Below are positions 38,801-46,418 of a stretch of DNA of 64,000 bases, in pieces (the first letter of the stretch is position 1; each line of letters starts with the position of its first letter). The notes beneath the pieces were generated by a model. The model saw only the letters and a list, made by a program, of their open reading frames with translations. It searched no databases and had not been told where the DNA came from. Made by a program: the position numbers and the translations under genes. The DNA is from Microbacterium hominis NBRC 15708 (GTDB lineage Bacteria > Actinomycetota > Actinomycetes > Actinomycetales > Microbacteriaceae): positions 16,316 to 80,315 of the forward strand of contig NZ_BCWI01000017.1 in assembly GCF_001592125.1 (NCBI RefSeq), given 5' to 3'.

Positions 38801-40291
38801 GTGCCGGCGGACCGGATCGTCGCCGCGCTCGGCGACGTGAGCAACATCGCCGCATCCACGCACTGCGCCACGCGGCTGCGCATCGCCGTCGTCGATCCCG
38901 CCGCCGTCGACGAGCGCGCCCTGGCCGGGATCGACGGCGTGCTGGGCGTCGCGCGCGTGGGCGAGCAGGTGCAGATCGTCGTCGGGCCGCGTCGGGTCGC
39001 ATCGACACACGAGGCGCTCCGCGAGCTGGTGGACGCCGCGGCCGCCACCGCGCCGGCGCCGGGCGAGGCGCCCGTGCCCGATGCCGCCGCCGACGGTGCC
39101 TCGGGACGGCGCTGGCTGCGACCCGTGACCGTGGTGATGGACGTCATCGTGCCGCTGCTGCCGACCTTCGTCGCCGGCGGACTCCTCCTCGGGCTCCACA
39201 ACCTGCTGACGGCGCCGGGCATCCTCGGACCGGCGGCGGCGGTCGAGGCGCTGCCCGGGATCAGCGGGATCGCCGCCCTGATCGGCATCCTCGGGGTGGG
39301 GGTCTTCACGCTCCTTCCCGTGATCGTCGGGTTCTCGGCCGCGCTGCGGTTCGGGACCAGTCCGTACCTGGGCGCCGCGATGGGCGCCGCCCTGGTGGTC
39401 GCACCCTTCCTCGTGGATGCCGGGGTGTTCCCCGCGCTGCGGCTCGACGGCGCCGGGGGATGGACCATCGCCGGCGTCGATGTGCTCGGCATCGACTACC
39501 GGGGCACGGTGGTGCCCATGATCGCCGTCGCCTACGTGCTCGCGCGGGTGGAACGGCTGTGGACGCGCCTGCTCGGCGGCACGGCGCGCTACCTCTTCGT
39601 CCCCACGCTGACGCTGCTCGTCACGGGACTCCTCGCCTTCCTCGTGATCGGGCCGGTCCTGGGCTGGCTCGGCGACGGTCTGGCCGCCCTGCTCACGGCG
39701 GCGTACGAGGCCACGGGCATGATCGGCGGCGCCCTCTTCGGCGCCCTGTATCCGCTCCTGGTCGTCACGGGGACCCATCAGAGCCTGGTCTCGGTGGAGC
39801 TGGGCCTGCTCGGCCAGGGCGGGTCGTTCATCTTCCCCGTCGCGGGCGCGGCGAACCTCGCCCAGGCGGGCGCCTGCTTCGCGGTGGCGCTGCTCGCCCG
39901 GCGACGCTCGTCGATGCGGGCGCTCGCCGCCGGCGCCGGCCTGCCCGCGTGCCTCGGCATCGCCGAGCCGGCCATCTTCGGCATCACCCTGCGGCTGCAG
40001 TTCCCGCTCGTGGCCGCCGTGATCGCCTCGGCGGCGGGCGGCGCGATGCTCGCCGCGTGGAACGTGCAGGCCGTCACGCTGGGCGCGGCCGGCGTGCTCG
40101 GGATCGCCTCCATCGCCCCGGGTCTCGGCATCCCCTATCTGGCGAGCGTGGCGACCAGCGCCGTGGTCGCGTTCGGGCTGACCCTCGGCTGGGGGCGGCT
40201 GCGCCGACGCCCGATCGATGACGGCGCGCCCGGCGCCGACCTCCGCCCTCCCGCCGCGCATCCAGGCGGCCTCGGTACCCTGGAGACATGA
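38801..40291 (+). CDS. PTS transporter EIIBC, glucose/sucrose superfamily
   Basis: 496-residue permease (from GTG 38801): EIIB domain with phosphorylated Cys22 in HCATRLR, then an EIIC domain with about ten membrane helices including GTHQSLV and [10 protein letters not shown]. No EIIA domain is attached, so it needs one in trans. Position next to levansucrase suggests sucrose, though beta-glucosides or trehalose are possible. The start is odd: the only in-frame candidates are GTG 38801, 20 bases from the GGGAGG, and ATC 38786, ideally spaced at 5 bases. The stop overlaps the rlmN ATG. Confidence 0.82.
   Translation: MPADRIVAALGDVSNIAASTHCATRLRIAVVDPAAVDERALAGIDGVLGVARVGEQVQIVVGPRRVASTHEALRELVDAAAATAPAPGEAPVPDAAADGASGRRWLRPVTVVMDVIVPLLPTFVAGGLLLGLHNLLTAPGILGPAAAVEALPGISGIAALIGILGVGVFTLLPVIVGFSAALRFGTSPYLGAAMGAALVVAPFLVDAGVFPALRLDGAGGWTIAGVDVLGIDYRGTVVPMIAVAYVLARVERLWTRLLGGTARYLFVPTLTLLVTGLLAFLVIGPVLGWLGDGLAALLTAAYEATGMIGGALFGALYPLLVVTGTHQSLVSVELGLLGQGGSFIFPVAGAANLAQAGACFAVALLARRRSSMRALAAGAGLPACLGIAEPAIFGITLRLQFPLVAAVIASAAGGAMLAAWNVQAVTLGAAGVLGIASIAPGLGIPYLASVATSAVVAFGLTLGWGRLRRRPIDDGAPGADLRPPAAHPGGLGTLET
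40276..40281 (+). promoter_or_regulatory. -10 box for leaderless rlmN
   Basis: TACCCT ends exactly 6 bases before the rlmN ATG (40288). It lies inside the end of the PTS gene and would produce a leaderless rlmN transcript independent of that gene. Confidence 0.5.
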
Positions 40292-41520
40292 CCGAGTCCA
40301 GCCCCGTGCGCACCACCCGTCCCCGACAGGTGCGCCCCCGCACCGAGGGCTGGACCCAGCGGGTGGATGCCGACGGCAAACCCCTGCTGCAGTTCGCCGC
40401 GCCCAAGCGCGGGATGCCGCCCGTGCACCTGGCCGACCTGACGCCCGAGCAGCGCGTCGAGCGGGTGAAGGAGCTGGGGCTGCCGGGGTTCCGGGCCAAG
40501 CAGGTCGAGAAGCACTACTTCCAGCACTACACGTCCGACCCCGCCGCGATGACGGATCTGCCGGCATCCGGACGGGAGGAGCTGGTTGCGGGCCTGCTGC
40601 CGCATCTGCTCACCGAGGTGCGACGGCTCGAGACCGACCGCGGCGACACGATCAAGTTCCTCTGGAAGCTGCACGACGGGGCGCTCGTCGAGTCGGTGCT
40701 CATGCGCTATCCCGGCCGCATCACGCTGTGCGTGTCGAGCCAGGCCGGCTGCGGCATGAACTGTCCGTTCTGTGCGACCGGTCAGGCGGGGCTCACCCGC
40801 AACATGTCGGCGGCGGAGATCATCGAGCAGGTCGTCCGCGCGAACGCGGCGATCCGTGCCGGTGAGCTGGGCCCCGCCGAGCACGCCGACGAGCGCGTCA
40901 CCAACATCGTCTTCATGGGGATGGGGGAGCCGCTCGCCAACTACAACCGGGTGATGCAGGCCGTCCGCACGATGGTCGACAAGGATCACGGGCTCGGGAT
41001 GAGCGCGCGCGGCGTGACCGTGTCGACCGTGGGTCTCGTGCCGGCGATCAACAAGCTCGCCGCCGAGGACATCCCGGTGACGTTCGCCCTGTCGCTGCAT
41101 GCGCCGGACGACCACCTGCGCGACGAGATGATCCCGATCAACTCGCGCTGGAAGGTGGACGAGGCGCTCGATGCGGCCCGCGGCTACTTCGAGAAGACCG
41201 GCCGCCGCGTGTCGATCGAGTACGCCCTCATCAAGGACATGAACGACCACGCCTGGCGCGCCGACCTGCTCGCCACCAAGCTCAACGAGCGCGGTCGCGG
41301 CTGGGTGCACGTCAACCCGATCCCGCTGAACCCCACGCCCGGGTCGGTGTGGACCGCGTCCGACAAGGAGGTGCAGCGCGAGTTCGTGCGCCGACTCAAC
41401 GAGGCCGGCATCCCGACGACCCTCCGCGACACCCGCGGCAAGGAGATCGACGGGGCCTGCGGCCAGCTCGTCGCGACCGAGGAGGACCGCGCCGTCGCGG
41501 CAGCCGTGCCCGTCGACTGA
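40288..41520 (+). CDS. rlmN: 23S rRNA (adenine-2503-C2)-methyltransferase RlmN
   Basis: Radical-SAM enzyme that methylates C2 of A2503 in 23S rRNA, and A37 of some tRNAs. The iron-sulfur cluster motif is Cys155-Cys159-Cys162 (CGMNCPFC). The C-terminal cysteine that forms the methyl-carrying intermediate is in DGACGQL. The GEPL-type SAM-binding motif ([10 protein letters not shown]) is present. At 410 residues it is slightly longer than many family members because of an N-terminal extension. A TACCCT box 6 bases upstream suggests its own leaderless promoter, even though the ATG overlaps the PTS stop. Confidence 0.95.
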   Translation: MTESSPVRTTRPRQVRPRTEGWTQRVDADGKPLLQFAAPKRGMPPVHLADLTPEQRVERVKELGLPGFRAKQVEKHYFQHYTSDPAAMTDLPASGREELVAGLLPHLLTEVRRLETDRGDTIKFLWKLHDGALVESVLMRYPGRITLCVSSQAGCGMNCPFCATGQAGLTRNMSAAEIIEQVVRANAAIRAGELGPAEHADERVTNIVFMGMGEPLANYNRVMQAVRTMVDKDHGLGMSARGVTVSTVGLVPAINKLAAEDIPVTFALSLHAPDDHLRDEMIPINSRWKVDEALDAARGYFEKTGRRVSIEYALIKDMNDHAWRADLLATKLNERGRGWVHVNPIPLNPTPGSVWTASDKEVQREFVRRLNEAGIPTTLRDTRGKEIDGACGQLVATEEDRAVAAAVPVD

Positions 41521-41543
41521 CCCGGCCCGGTGCGCGCCGGCGG

Positions 41544-41549
41544 TAGCGT
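41544..41549 (+). promoter_or_regulatory. -10 box for leaderless aldo/keto reductase gene
   Basis: TAGCGT ends exactly 6 bases before the ATG at 41556, the same spacing seen for rlmN, the GNAT gene and rnhA. Confidence 0.5.
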
Positions 41550-41555
41550 TGAGGA

Positions 41556-42569
41556 ATGGTCAACTATCGCTATCTCGGCAACAGCGGCTTCAAGGTCTCG
41601 GAGATCACCTACGGCAACTGGGTGACCCACGCCTCCCAGGTGGAGAACGACGCCGCCATCGCCACCGTGCACAAGGCACTGGACCTCGGCATCACGTCGT
41701 TCGACACGGCTGATGCCTACGCCAACACCGCCGCCGAGGTCGTGCTGGCCGAGGCGCTGAAGGGCCTCGAGCGCACCGACTACGAGGTCTTCACGAAGGT
41801 CTACTGGCCGATCGGCAAGAAGGGCCCGAACGACCAGGGCCTGTCGCGCAAGCACCTCTTCGACGGCATCCACGGCTCGCTGCGCCGCCTGAACGTCGAC
41901 TACGTCGACCTGTATCAGGCGCACCGCTTCGACTACGAGACCCCGCTCGAGGAGACGATGCAGGCCTTCGCCGACATCGTCCGCCAGGGCAAGGCGCTCT
42001 ACATCGGCGTGAGCGAGTGGACGGCCGAGCAGCTTCGCGAGGGCGCGGCGCTCGCGAAGGAGCTGAACTTCCAGCTCGTCAGCAACCAGCCGCAGTACTC
42101 GGCGCTCTGGCGCGTCATCGAGGGCAAGGTCGTCCCGACCTCCGAGGAGCTCGGCATCTCGCAGATCGTCTGGTCGCCGATGGCGCAGGGCGTGCTCAGC
42201 GGCAAGTACCTGCCCGGACAGCCCGTTCCGGACGGCTCGCGCGCGACCGACGAGAAGAGCGGCGCCAACTTCATCAAGCGCTTCCTCAACGACGACACGC
42301 TCGCCGCGGTGCAGAAGCTCAAGCCGATCGCCGAGCAGGCGGGCCTCACCATGCCGCAGCTCGCGATCGCGTGGGTGCTGCAGAACCCGAACATCTCGGC
42401 AGCGCTCGTCGGCGCGTCGCGCCCCGAGCAGCTCGAGGACTCGGTCAAGGCCTCCGGGGTCGTGCTCGACGCCGAGGTCATGTCGGCGATCGACGCGGCC
42501 CTCGCGCCGGTCGCGGTCACCGACCCCGAGGAGACTTACACGGTCTCGCCCGCCTCGCGCCCGCTCTGA
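41556..42569 (+). CDS. Aldo/keto reductase (voltage-gated K+ channel beta-subunit-like)
   Basis: 337-residue NADPH-dependent oxidoreductase with the TIM-barrel AKR fold. The catalytic tetrad is visible: Asp in FDTADAY, Tyr of that same motif, Lys in EVFTKVYW, and His in YQAHRF. The C-terminal cofactor-binding part includes ALVGASRPEQLEDSV. The subgroup resembles YghZ/Kv-beta proteins, which reduce aldehydes and methylglyoxal. The gene stands alone with a likely leaderless promoter. The physiological substrate is unknown. Confidence 0.9.
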   Translation: MVNYRYLGNSGFKVSEITYGNWVTHASQVENDAAIATVHKALDLGITSFDTADAYANTAAEVVLAEALKGLERTDYEVFTKVYWPIGKKGPNDQGLSRKHLFDGIHGSLRRLNVDYVDLYQAHRFDYETPLEETMQAFADIVRQGKALYIGVSEWTAEQLREGAALAKELNFQLVSNQPQYSALWRVIEGKVVPTSEELGISQIVWSPMAQGVLSGKYLPGQPVPDGSRATDEKSGANFIKRFLNDDTLAAVQKLKPIAEQAGLTMPQLAIAWVLQNPNISAALVGASRPEQLEDSVKASGVVLDAEVMSAIDAALAPVAVTDPEETYTVSPASRPL

Positions 42570-42603
42570 TCGTCGAGGCCGCGAGTCGCGGAGCCTGACG
42601 CTG

Positions 42604-43098
42604 ATGGTCACGACGAGTGCCGGCATCCTGCTGTACCGGAGAGATCCGGACGGCACGGTGTCGGCGCTCGTCGCGCATATGGGCGGTCCCCTCTGGGCAC
42701 GCAAGGACGAGGGCGCCTGGTCGATCCCCAAGGGCGAGTTCGACCCGTCGCAGGAGTCGGCGCGGGATGCCGCGGTGCGCGAGTTCCGCGAGGAGCTGGG
42801 CGTCGACCCGCCGGCGGTCGACGACGTCGAGCTCGGAACCTTCGCGTACGCGTCGGGGCGCAAGACGGTCACGGTGTTCTGCCGCGACGGCGCCGGTTTC
42901 CTGACTTCCGCCGCCGAGCGCGCCGCGCTCGTGTTCGGGTCGTTCGAGATGGACTGGCCGCCGCGGTCGGGGCGTCGTCAGCGCTTTCCCGAAGTCGATC
43001 GCGTCGAGTGGATGCCGCTCGCCGAGGCTCGTCCGCGCCTGGTCGCCGGGCAGCGGCCGGCGCTCGACGCGTTGGACGTGCTGCTGCGCCAGGAGTGA
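42604..43098 (+). CDS. Nudix hydrolase
   Basis: 164-residue protein with a complete Nudix box: GEFDPSQESARDAAVREFRE then ELGVD, fitting GX5EX7REUXEEXGU. The N-terminal TSAGILLYRRD strand and DEGAWSIPKG segment are of the type found in MutT-like/diadenosine-polyphosphate hydrolases. It cleaves nucleoside diphosphate-X compounds; the exact substrate cannot be assigned. There is no strong ribosome-binding site before ATG 42604. It lies 34 bp after the aldo/keto reductase and may be cotranscribed. Confidence 0.9.
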   Translation: MVTTSAGILLYRRDPDGTVSALVAHMGGPLWARKDEGAWSIPKGEFDPSQESARDAAVREFREELGVDPPAVDDVELGTFAYASGRKTVTVFCRDGAGFLTSAAERAALVFGSFEMDWPPRSGRRQRFPEVDRVEWMPLAEARPRLVAGQRPALDALDVLLRQE

Positions 43099-43154
43099 CC
43101 CTCTTGTGGTCGCACCGTCCGCGGCGCAGACTGTGCGCGGCGGAAGGAGCCATC

Positions 43155-43517
43155 ATGGCGCACGGCGACATCACCCACATCGACATCCCCGTCGCGGACC
43201 TCGCGAAGGCGGCCGCGTTCTACTCCGATCTGTTCGGGTGGCAGATCGCGGAGCCGCCCGGTTTCGAGGGCTACCCGATGTGGTCGGCGCCCAACGGCAT
43301 CAGCGGGGGCGGGCTCGCGCCGCGCAGTGACGGGTTCACGCAGCCGCGGTCGTACGTCGAGGTCGACTCGATCGACGACACCATCGCGAAGGCCGAGGCG
43401 GCGGGGGCGACCGTCGCCATGGCCAAGGAGCCGATCACCGCGAAGAGCTGGTGGGCGATCATCGTCGACCCCGACGGCAATCACATCGGACTGTTCGAGG
43501 GCACGACCCAGGACTAG
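43155..43517 (+). CDS. VOC family protein (glyoxalase/bleomycin-resistance fold)
   Basis: 120-residue single-domain vicinal-oxygen-chelate protein. The two beta-alpha-beta modules can be followed (THIDIPVADLAKAAAFYSDLFG and a C-terminal IVDPDGNHIGLFE), with possible metal ligands His and Glu in each half. AAGGAGCC stands before ATG 43155. The stop overlaps that of the convergent rnhA by 3 shared bases within CTAG. Function is not predictable beyond the fold. Confidence 0.85.
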   Translation: MAHGDITHIDIPVADLAKAAAFYSDLFGWQIAEPPGFEGYPMWSAPNGISGGGLAPRSDGFTQPRSYVEVDSIDDTIAKAEAAGATVAMAKEPITAKSWWAIIVDPDGNHIGLFEGTTQD

Positions 43518-44059
43518 CGCTTCTTCTTCGGCGCCGCCGACACGTCGAGCTGAGGGTGCAGGCCGCCCAGCGACGACCACGCGCTCGCGGTGCCCTTTGC
43601 GGCGTGCTCGGCACCGCGGACGGCGCGCTCGTCGGCCCACTCGTTGAGCACGTGGCCCTGGTGTCCGCGGACGTGCTCCAGCACGACGTCGGGCAGGCCC
43701 GCCGCGCGGCGGGCGTCGCGGGCGGCGATGAGCTGTTCGAGGAGGTCGCGGTTCTTCGTCGGCGCGCCCGTGGAGGTCTTCCAGCCGCGGCGGCGGTGCC
43801 CGTCCATCCACGACGAGTAGGTGTCGATGGCGTACTTGGAGTCGGCCTGCACGACGAGGTGCGCGGTGTCGGCGTGGTCTTCGATGGCCTTCAGCAGCCC
43901 CATGAGCTCGCCGATGTTGTTGGTGCCGCTCGGGATCGCGCCGGCGGCCCAGTGGCCGTCCTCCCCGACCCACGCCCAGCCGGTCGGTCCCGGGTTGCCC
44001 TTGCAGGCGCCGTCGGTGGCCACGGTGTAGGTGTCGTTCGGGTCGGTCGCGGAAGTCAC
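43514..44059 (-). CDS. rnhA: Ribonuclease HI
   Basis: 181-residue RNase H that cuts RNA in RNA-DNA hybrids. Active-site acidic residues are Asp16 (TDGACKGNPGP), Glu51 (NIGEL), Asp73 (QADSKYAI) and Asp143 (NEWADERA), with the conserved His loop GHQGH. A C-terminal tail ending in a Lys/Arg cluster (APKKKR) follows the domain. GTG 44059 is chosen because TACCGT ends exactly 6 bases before it, the leaderless pattern of this genome; the longer frame would start inside the divergent GNAT promoter. Confidence 0.92.
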   Translation of the reverse strand: MTSATDPNDTYTVATDGACKGNPGPTGWAWVGEDGHWAAGAIPSGTNNIGELMGLLKAIEDHADTAHLVVQADSKYAIDTYSSWMDGHRRRGWKTSTGAPTKNRDLLEQLIAARDARRAAGLPDVVLEHVRGHQGHVLNEWADERAVRGAEHAAKGTASAWSSLGGLHPQLDVSAAPKKKR

Positions 44060-44065
44060 CGTTCG

Positions 44066-44071
44066 ACGGTA
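44066..44071 (-). promoter_or_regulatory. -10 box for leaderless rnhA
   Basis: TACCGT on the minus strand ends 6 bases before GTG 44059. It decides the start codon of rnhA. Confidence 0.5.
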
Positions 44072-44120
44072 CTCGATGGGGCAGGCGGCGGACGCCGCGG
44101 GCGCGTCGTGGCTCCTCTCG

Positions 44121-44126
44121 TATGCT
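44121..44126 (+). promoter_or_regulatory. -10 box for leaderless GNAT gene
   Basis: TATGCT ends exactly 6 bases before ATG 44133. The rnhA box faces the other way 50 bp to the left, so the two genes share a compact divergent promoter region. Confidence 0.5.
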
Positions 44127-44132
44127 GACGAC

Positions 44133-44543
44133 ATGACCGGTGTGCGCGTGACGACCGAGCTGGACGACATCGACCTGGGCCTCGTGCACCGCTGGCTCTC
44201 CGAAGAGGCGTACTGGGCGCTCGGGCGCAGCCGTGAGCTCGTCGAACGCGCCGCCCGGGCGTCGCTGAACTTCGGGGCTCTGGATGCCGAGGGTGCGCTG
44301 GTCGGCTACGCGCGCGTCGTCACGGATGCCGCGACGTTCGCCTGGGTGCGCGACGTGTTCGTGGCTCCCTCTGCGCGCGGTGCGGGTGTCGGCACGCTGC
44401 TGGCCGAGACGATCGCGGCCACGGTTCGACCGTGGGGACTGAAGCGGACGATGCTGGCGACCGCCGACGCCCACGGCGTCTATGCGAAGGTCGGCTTCGT
44501 GCCGCTGCCGAATCCCGAGCGGATGATGATCCTCGGCGGCTGA
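44133..44543 (+). CDS. GNAT family N-acetyltransferase
   Basis: 136-residue acetyltransferase. The N-terminal DLGLVHRWLSEEAYWALGRS region, acyl-CoA-binding VRDVFVAPSARGAGVGTLL loop (motif A, R-x-x-G-x-G/A type) and the C-terminal VYAKVGFVPL segment are typical of the family found in many soil bacteria. Substrate unknown. It is divergent from rnhA and starts without a leader according to the TATGCT box. A short CCCCC-TGCC-GGGGG hairpin (44544-44557) follows its stop. Confidence 0.9.
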   Translation: MTGVRVTTELDDIDLGLVHRWLSEEAYWALGRSRELVERAARASLNFGALDAEGALVGYARVVTDAATFAWVRDVFVAPSARGAGVGTLLAETIAATVRPWGLKRTMLATADAHGVYAKVGFVPLPNPERMMILGG

Positions 44544-44557
44544 CCCCCTGCCGGGGG
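44544..44557 (+). terminator. Short GC hairpin after GNAT gene
   Basis: CCCCC and GGGGG pair around a TGCC loop immediately after the GNAT stop codon. It is small but very GC-rich; a terminator role is likely but not certain. Confidence 0.35.
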
Positions 44558-44694
44558 CGGGATGTTCTCACCGCCGACGACGGGATGGCCTGGCTGATCC
44601 ACGGACGGATCACCGCGGTCGCGAAAGCGGTGACCGCTCCTGATGGCGACGATCGCACGCTGGATCAGGCGCGCGCCGACGTGTTCTGCGACCG
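44552..44694 (+). pseudogene. Fragment of a DUF222/HNH endonuclease gene
   Basis: The frame encodes RGRDVLTADDGMAWL, then IHGRITAVAKAV, then DDRTLDQARADVFCD. These three pieces match the central part of DUF222 domains found in the many HNH endonuclease-like proteins of Microbacteriaceae. In intact proteins a dozen or so residues normally lie between the first two pieces, so an internal deletion is likely. Everything before and after is missing, including the HNH motif. It is a decayed remnant with no start codon. It lies at the left edge of the lower-GC stretch. Confidence 0.6.
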
Positions 44695-44997
44695 TCCGCG
44701 CTGCAGAAGATCGCCCGCTGGCGCGCGGCGCGCTGCATGGCACCCTTTTGCATTGCTCGCCGCCCATTCATGCGCCCTGAGATTTTCGAAGAGCCTTGAT
44801 ATTGATAACTGCGGTTGGGTCTGATTTCCGCTGGCTTCGATGGAGACTTTTGTCTAGTAATTTCTGAACCGCGGCCAAGAATTGGAGTTCATGATCGCGG
44901 TTAGGTACGTTCGAAGTCCAGAGGTCAAGGCCGGAGCGGACTTCAATCTTCTGGGAACAGCGGACGAGTCCGTTTCGAGGGAATCCGGGGGATATCG
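44695..44997. other. Non-coding, lower-GC stretch
   Basis: About 300 bases without a convincing gene. From about 44740 the sequence becomes visibly richer in A and T than anywhere else in the window (for example TTGATATTGATAACTG near 44794). Short frames here have unnatural composition. It may be the residue of an integrated element together with the endonuclease fragment on its left. Confidence 0.5.
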
Positions 44998-45198
44998 GTG
45001 TTGCGCATCCAGTATTGGACACTCTTGCTGGGTGTCATCCTGCTCATCAACTCCGTTCTCATACTTATGAACGCTGACGGGCACGTCGCGGGCTATGTGA
45101 GCGGTGCGATCTGCTTGCTGGCGGGGATTGCGAACGTGATCTACGCTTTCTGGCGCCGCTCGGCGACGCGGAATCCGTCGGCTTCGCAGCGAGACTGA
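44998..45198 (+). CDS. Small two-helix membrane protein
   Basis: 66 residues with two clear hydrophobic helices: WTLLLGVILLINSVLIL and the stretch VSGAICLLAGIANVIYAFW, ending in a basic tail (RRSATRNPSASQRD). Start GTG 44998 has GGGGGA about 7 bases upstream. I do not recognise a family. Base composition is less GC-biased than the neighbours (AT-rich codons such as ATA and TTA occur), suggesting acquisition or a recent origin. It sits alone in the lower-GC stretch. Confidence 0.6.
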   Translation: MLRIQYWTLLLGVILLINSVLILMNADGHVAGYVSGAICLLAGIANVIYAFWRRSATRNPSASQRD

Positions 45199-45305
45199 TC
45201 CGTCCGCGAACCTTCGACACGACAACACCGATCTCGTCCCCTCTTTCGCCGATGCCCCCATCCTCGGGCGCCCGCGACGCACGCCACCGCCACGAGAATG
45301 GGAGC

Positions 45306-46064
45306 ATGACCTCTCCGCGCCCTGTTCTCACTCTCATCGGCGGTCCCACGGCGATCCTCGAGTACGGCGGCATCCGCCTGCTCACCGACCCGACGTTCGA
45401 CGAGCCGGGCGACTACCCGTCCGGCGCGGTCACGCTGCACAAGCTCACGGGTCCGGCGCTCGGAGTGGACGAGGTCGGCGAGATCGACGTCGTGCTCCTG
45501 TCGCACGATCAGCATCCCGACAACCTGGATGCCGCGGGACGCGCCTTCCTGCCGCGCGCCGGTGCCGTGCTCTCCACGCCCGCCGCGTCCGCCCGCATCC
45601 CCGGCGTCCACGGCCTCGAACCGTGGCAGACCCGCACCGTCGGCGACGTCGAGGTCACCGCCGTCCCCGCGCTCCACGGTCCCGACGGCGCCGAGGAGCT
45701 CTCCGGACCGGTCACCGGATTCGTCCTGCGCGCCCCCGACCGGCCCGTCGTCTACGTGGCCGGCGACAACGCGTCGCCCACGCTCGTCGCCGACATCGTC
45801 GACCGCGTCGGACCGATCGACATCGCCGTCCTGTTCACCGGCGCGGCCAACGTCGGCCGTTTCGGCGACAGCGACCTCACCCTGAACGCCCGCACCGCGG
45901 TCGAGGCGGCGCGGGCGTTGGGGGAGGCGATCATCGTTCCGGTGCACGCCGAGGGGTGGCACCACTTCAGCGAGACGATCGACCGCCTCGTGCGCGAGTT
46001 CGCCTACGCGGGGCTCGCGGACAGGCTCCGGGTGCCCGCCGCCGGCGTGCCGTTGCCGCTCTGA
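45306..46064 (+). CDS. MBL-fold metallo-hydrolase (UlaG/YqjP-like)
   Basis: 252-residue metallo-beta-lactamase-fold protein. Strand GGIRLLTDPTFDEPG is typical of the UlaG-like branch. The metal motif reads SHDQHPDNLD, in which some positions of the canonical HxHxDH differ. Other ligands may be His in ALHG, Asp in AGDN and the later VHAEGWHHF. Substrate unknown; the variation could mean altered metal binding. The 3' end overlaps a leftward ORF by 61 bp. Confidence 0.85.
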   Translation: MTSPRPVLTLIGGPTAILEYGGIRLLTDPTFDEPGDYPSGAVTLHKLTGPALGVDEVGEIDVVLLSHDQHPDNLDAAGRAFLPRAGAVLSTPAASARIPGVHGLEPWQTRTVGDVEVTAVPALHGPDGAEELSGPVTGFVLRAPDRPVVYVAGDNASPTLVADIVDRVGPIDIAVLFTGAANVGRFGDSDLTLNARTAVEAARALGEAIIVPVHAEGWHHFSETIDRLVREFAYAGLADRLRVPAAGVPLPL

Positions 46065-46399
46065 CGCGCCGCGGGGTCGGTCGGTGCCCCCGCGACGAGG
46101 TCGCCGACCGTGAGCGCGCGGAGGGCCGGATGCCGCCGCGTCGCGGTCGCGATGGATCGGACCAGCATCGGTGTTCGCGCACCGGGCGGGCACGCGGGCT
46201 GACGGAGCCGACGCGCGATGCCGGCGTCGATCGCGCCGAGCGTGTCGCGGTGGGCGTCGAGGGCCTCGTGACCGTCCGTGTCGCCGCCGCGGTCGTCGTC
46301 CGCGAGCCAATCGATGACGCGTGCGATGGTCCACTCCGACAGAAGTGGCATGGGGGATGGCTGATTCTGCGGGTGTGGGGTCACGCCGGGGTGGGTCAT
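46004..46399 (-). CDS. Hypothetical protein divergent from MocR regulator
   Basis: 131-residue open frame with natural composition over most of its length (ARVIDWLADDD, AIDAGIARRLRQ, HPALRALTVGDLVAG). I recognise no family. GATTCT lies exactly 6 bases before ATG 46399, matching the leaderless spacing seen elsewhere, and MocR-type regulators usually face the gene they control. Against it, the last 20 codons overlap the 3' end of the MBL gene. It is the only candidate gene in the interval 46065-46418. Confidence 0.42.
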   Translation of the reverse strand: MTHPGVTPHPQNQPSPMPLLSEWTIARVIDWLADDDRGGDTDGHEALDAHRDTLGAIDAGIARRLRQPACPPGARTPMLVRSIATATRRHPALRALTVGDLVAGAPTDPAARQSGNGTPAAGTRSLSASPA

Positions 46400-46418
46400 T
46401 GGACCAGAATCGGTCTCG

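Noticed and set aside
44882..45070. 62-codon frame in the lower-GC stretch
   Set aside because: It overlaps the better-supported small membrane protein in another frame, has poor composition after residue 35 and no ribosome-binding site.
45486..45540. Degenerate metal motif SHDQHPDNLD as evidence of a dead MBL enzyme
   Set aside because: Similar variants recur in actinobacterial relatives as I recall them, and other ligand candidates are intact. I treat it as a subfamily feature.
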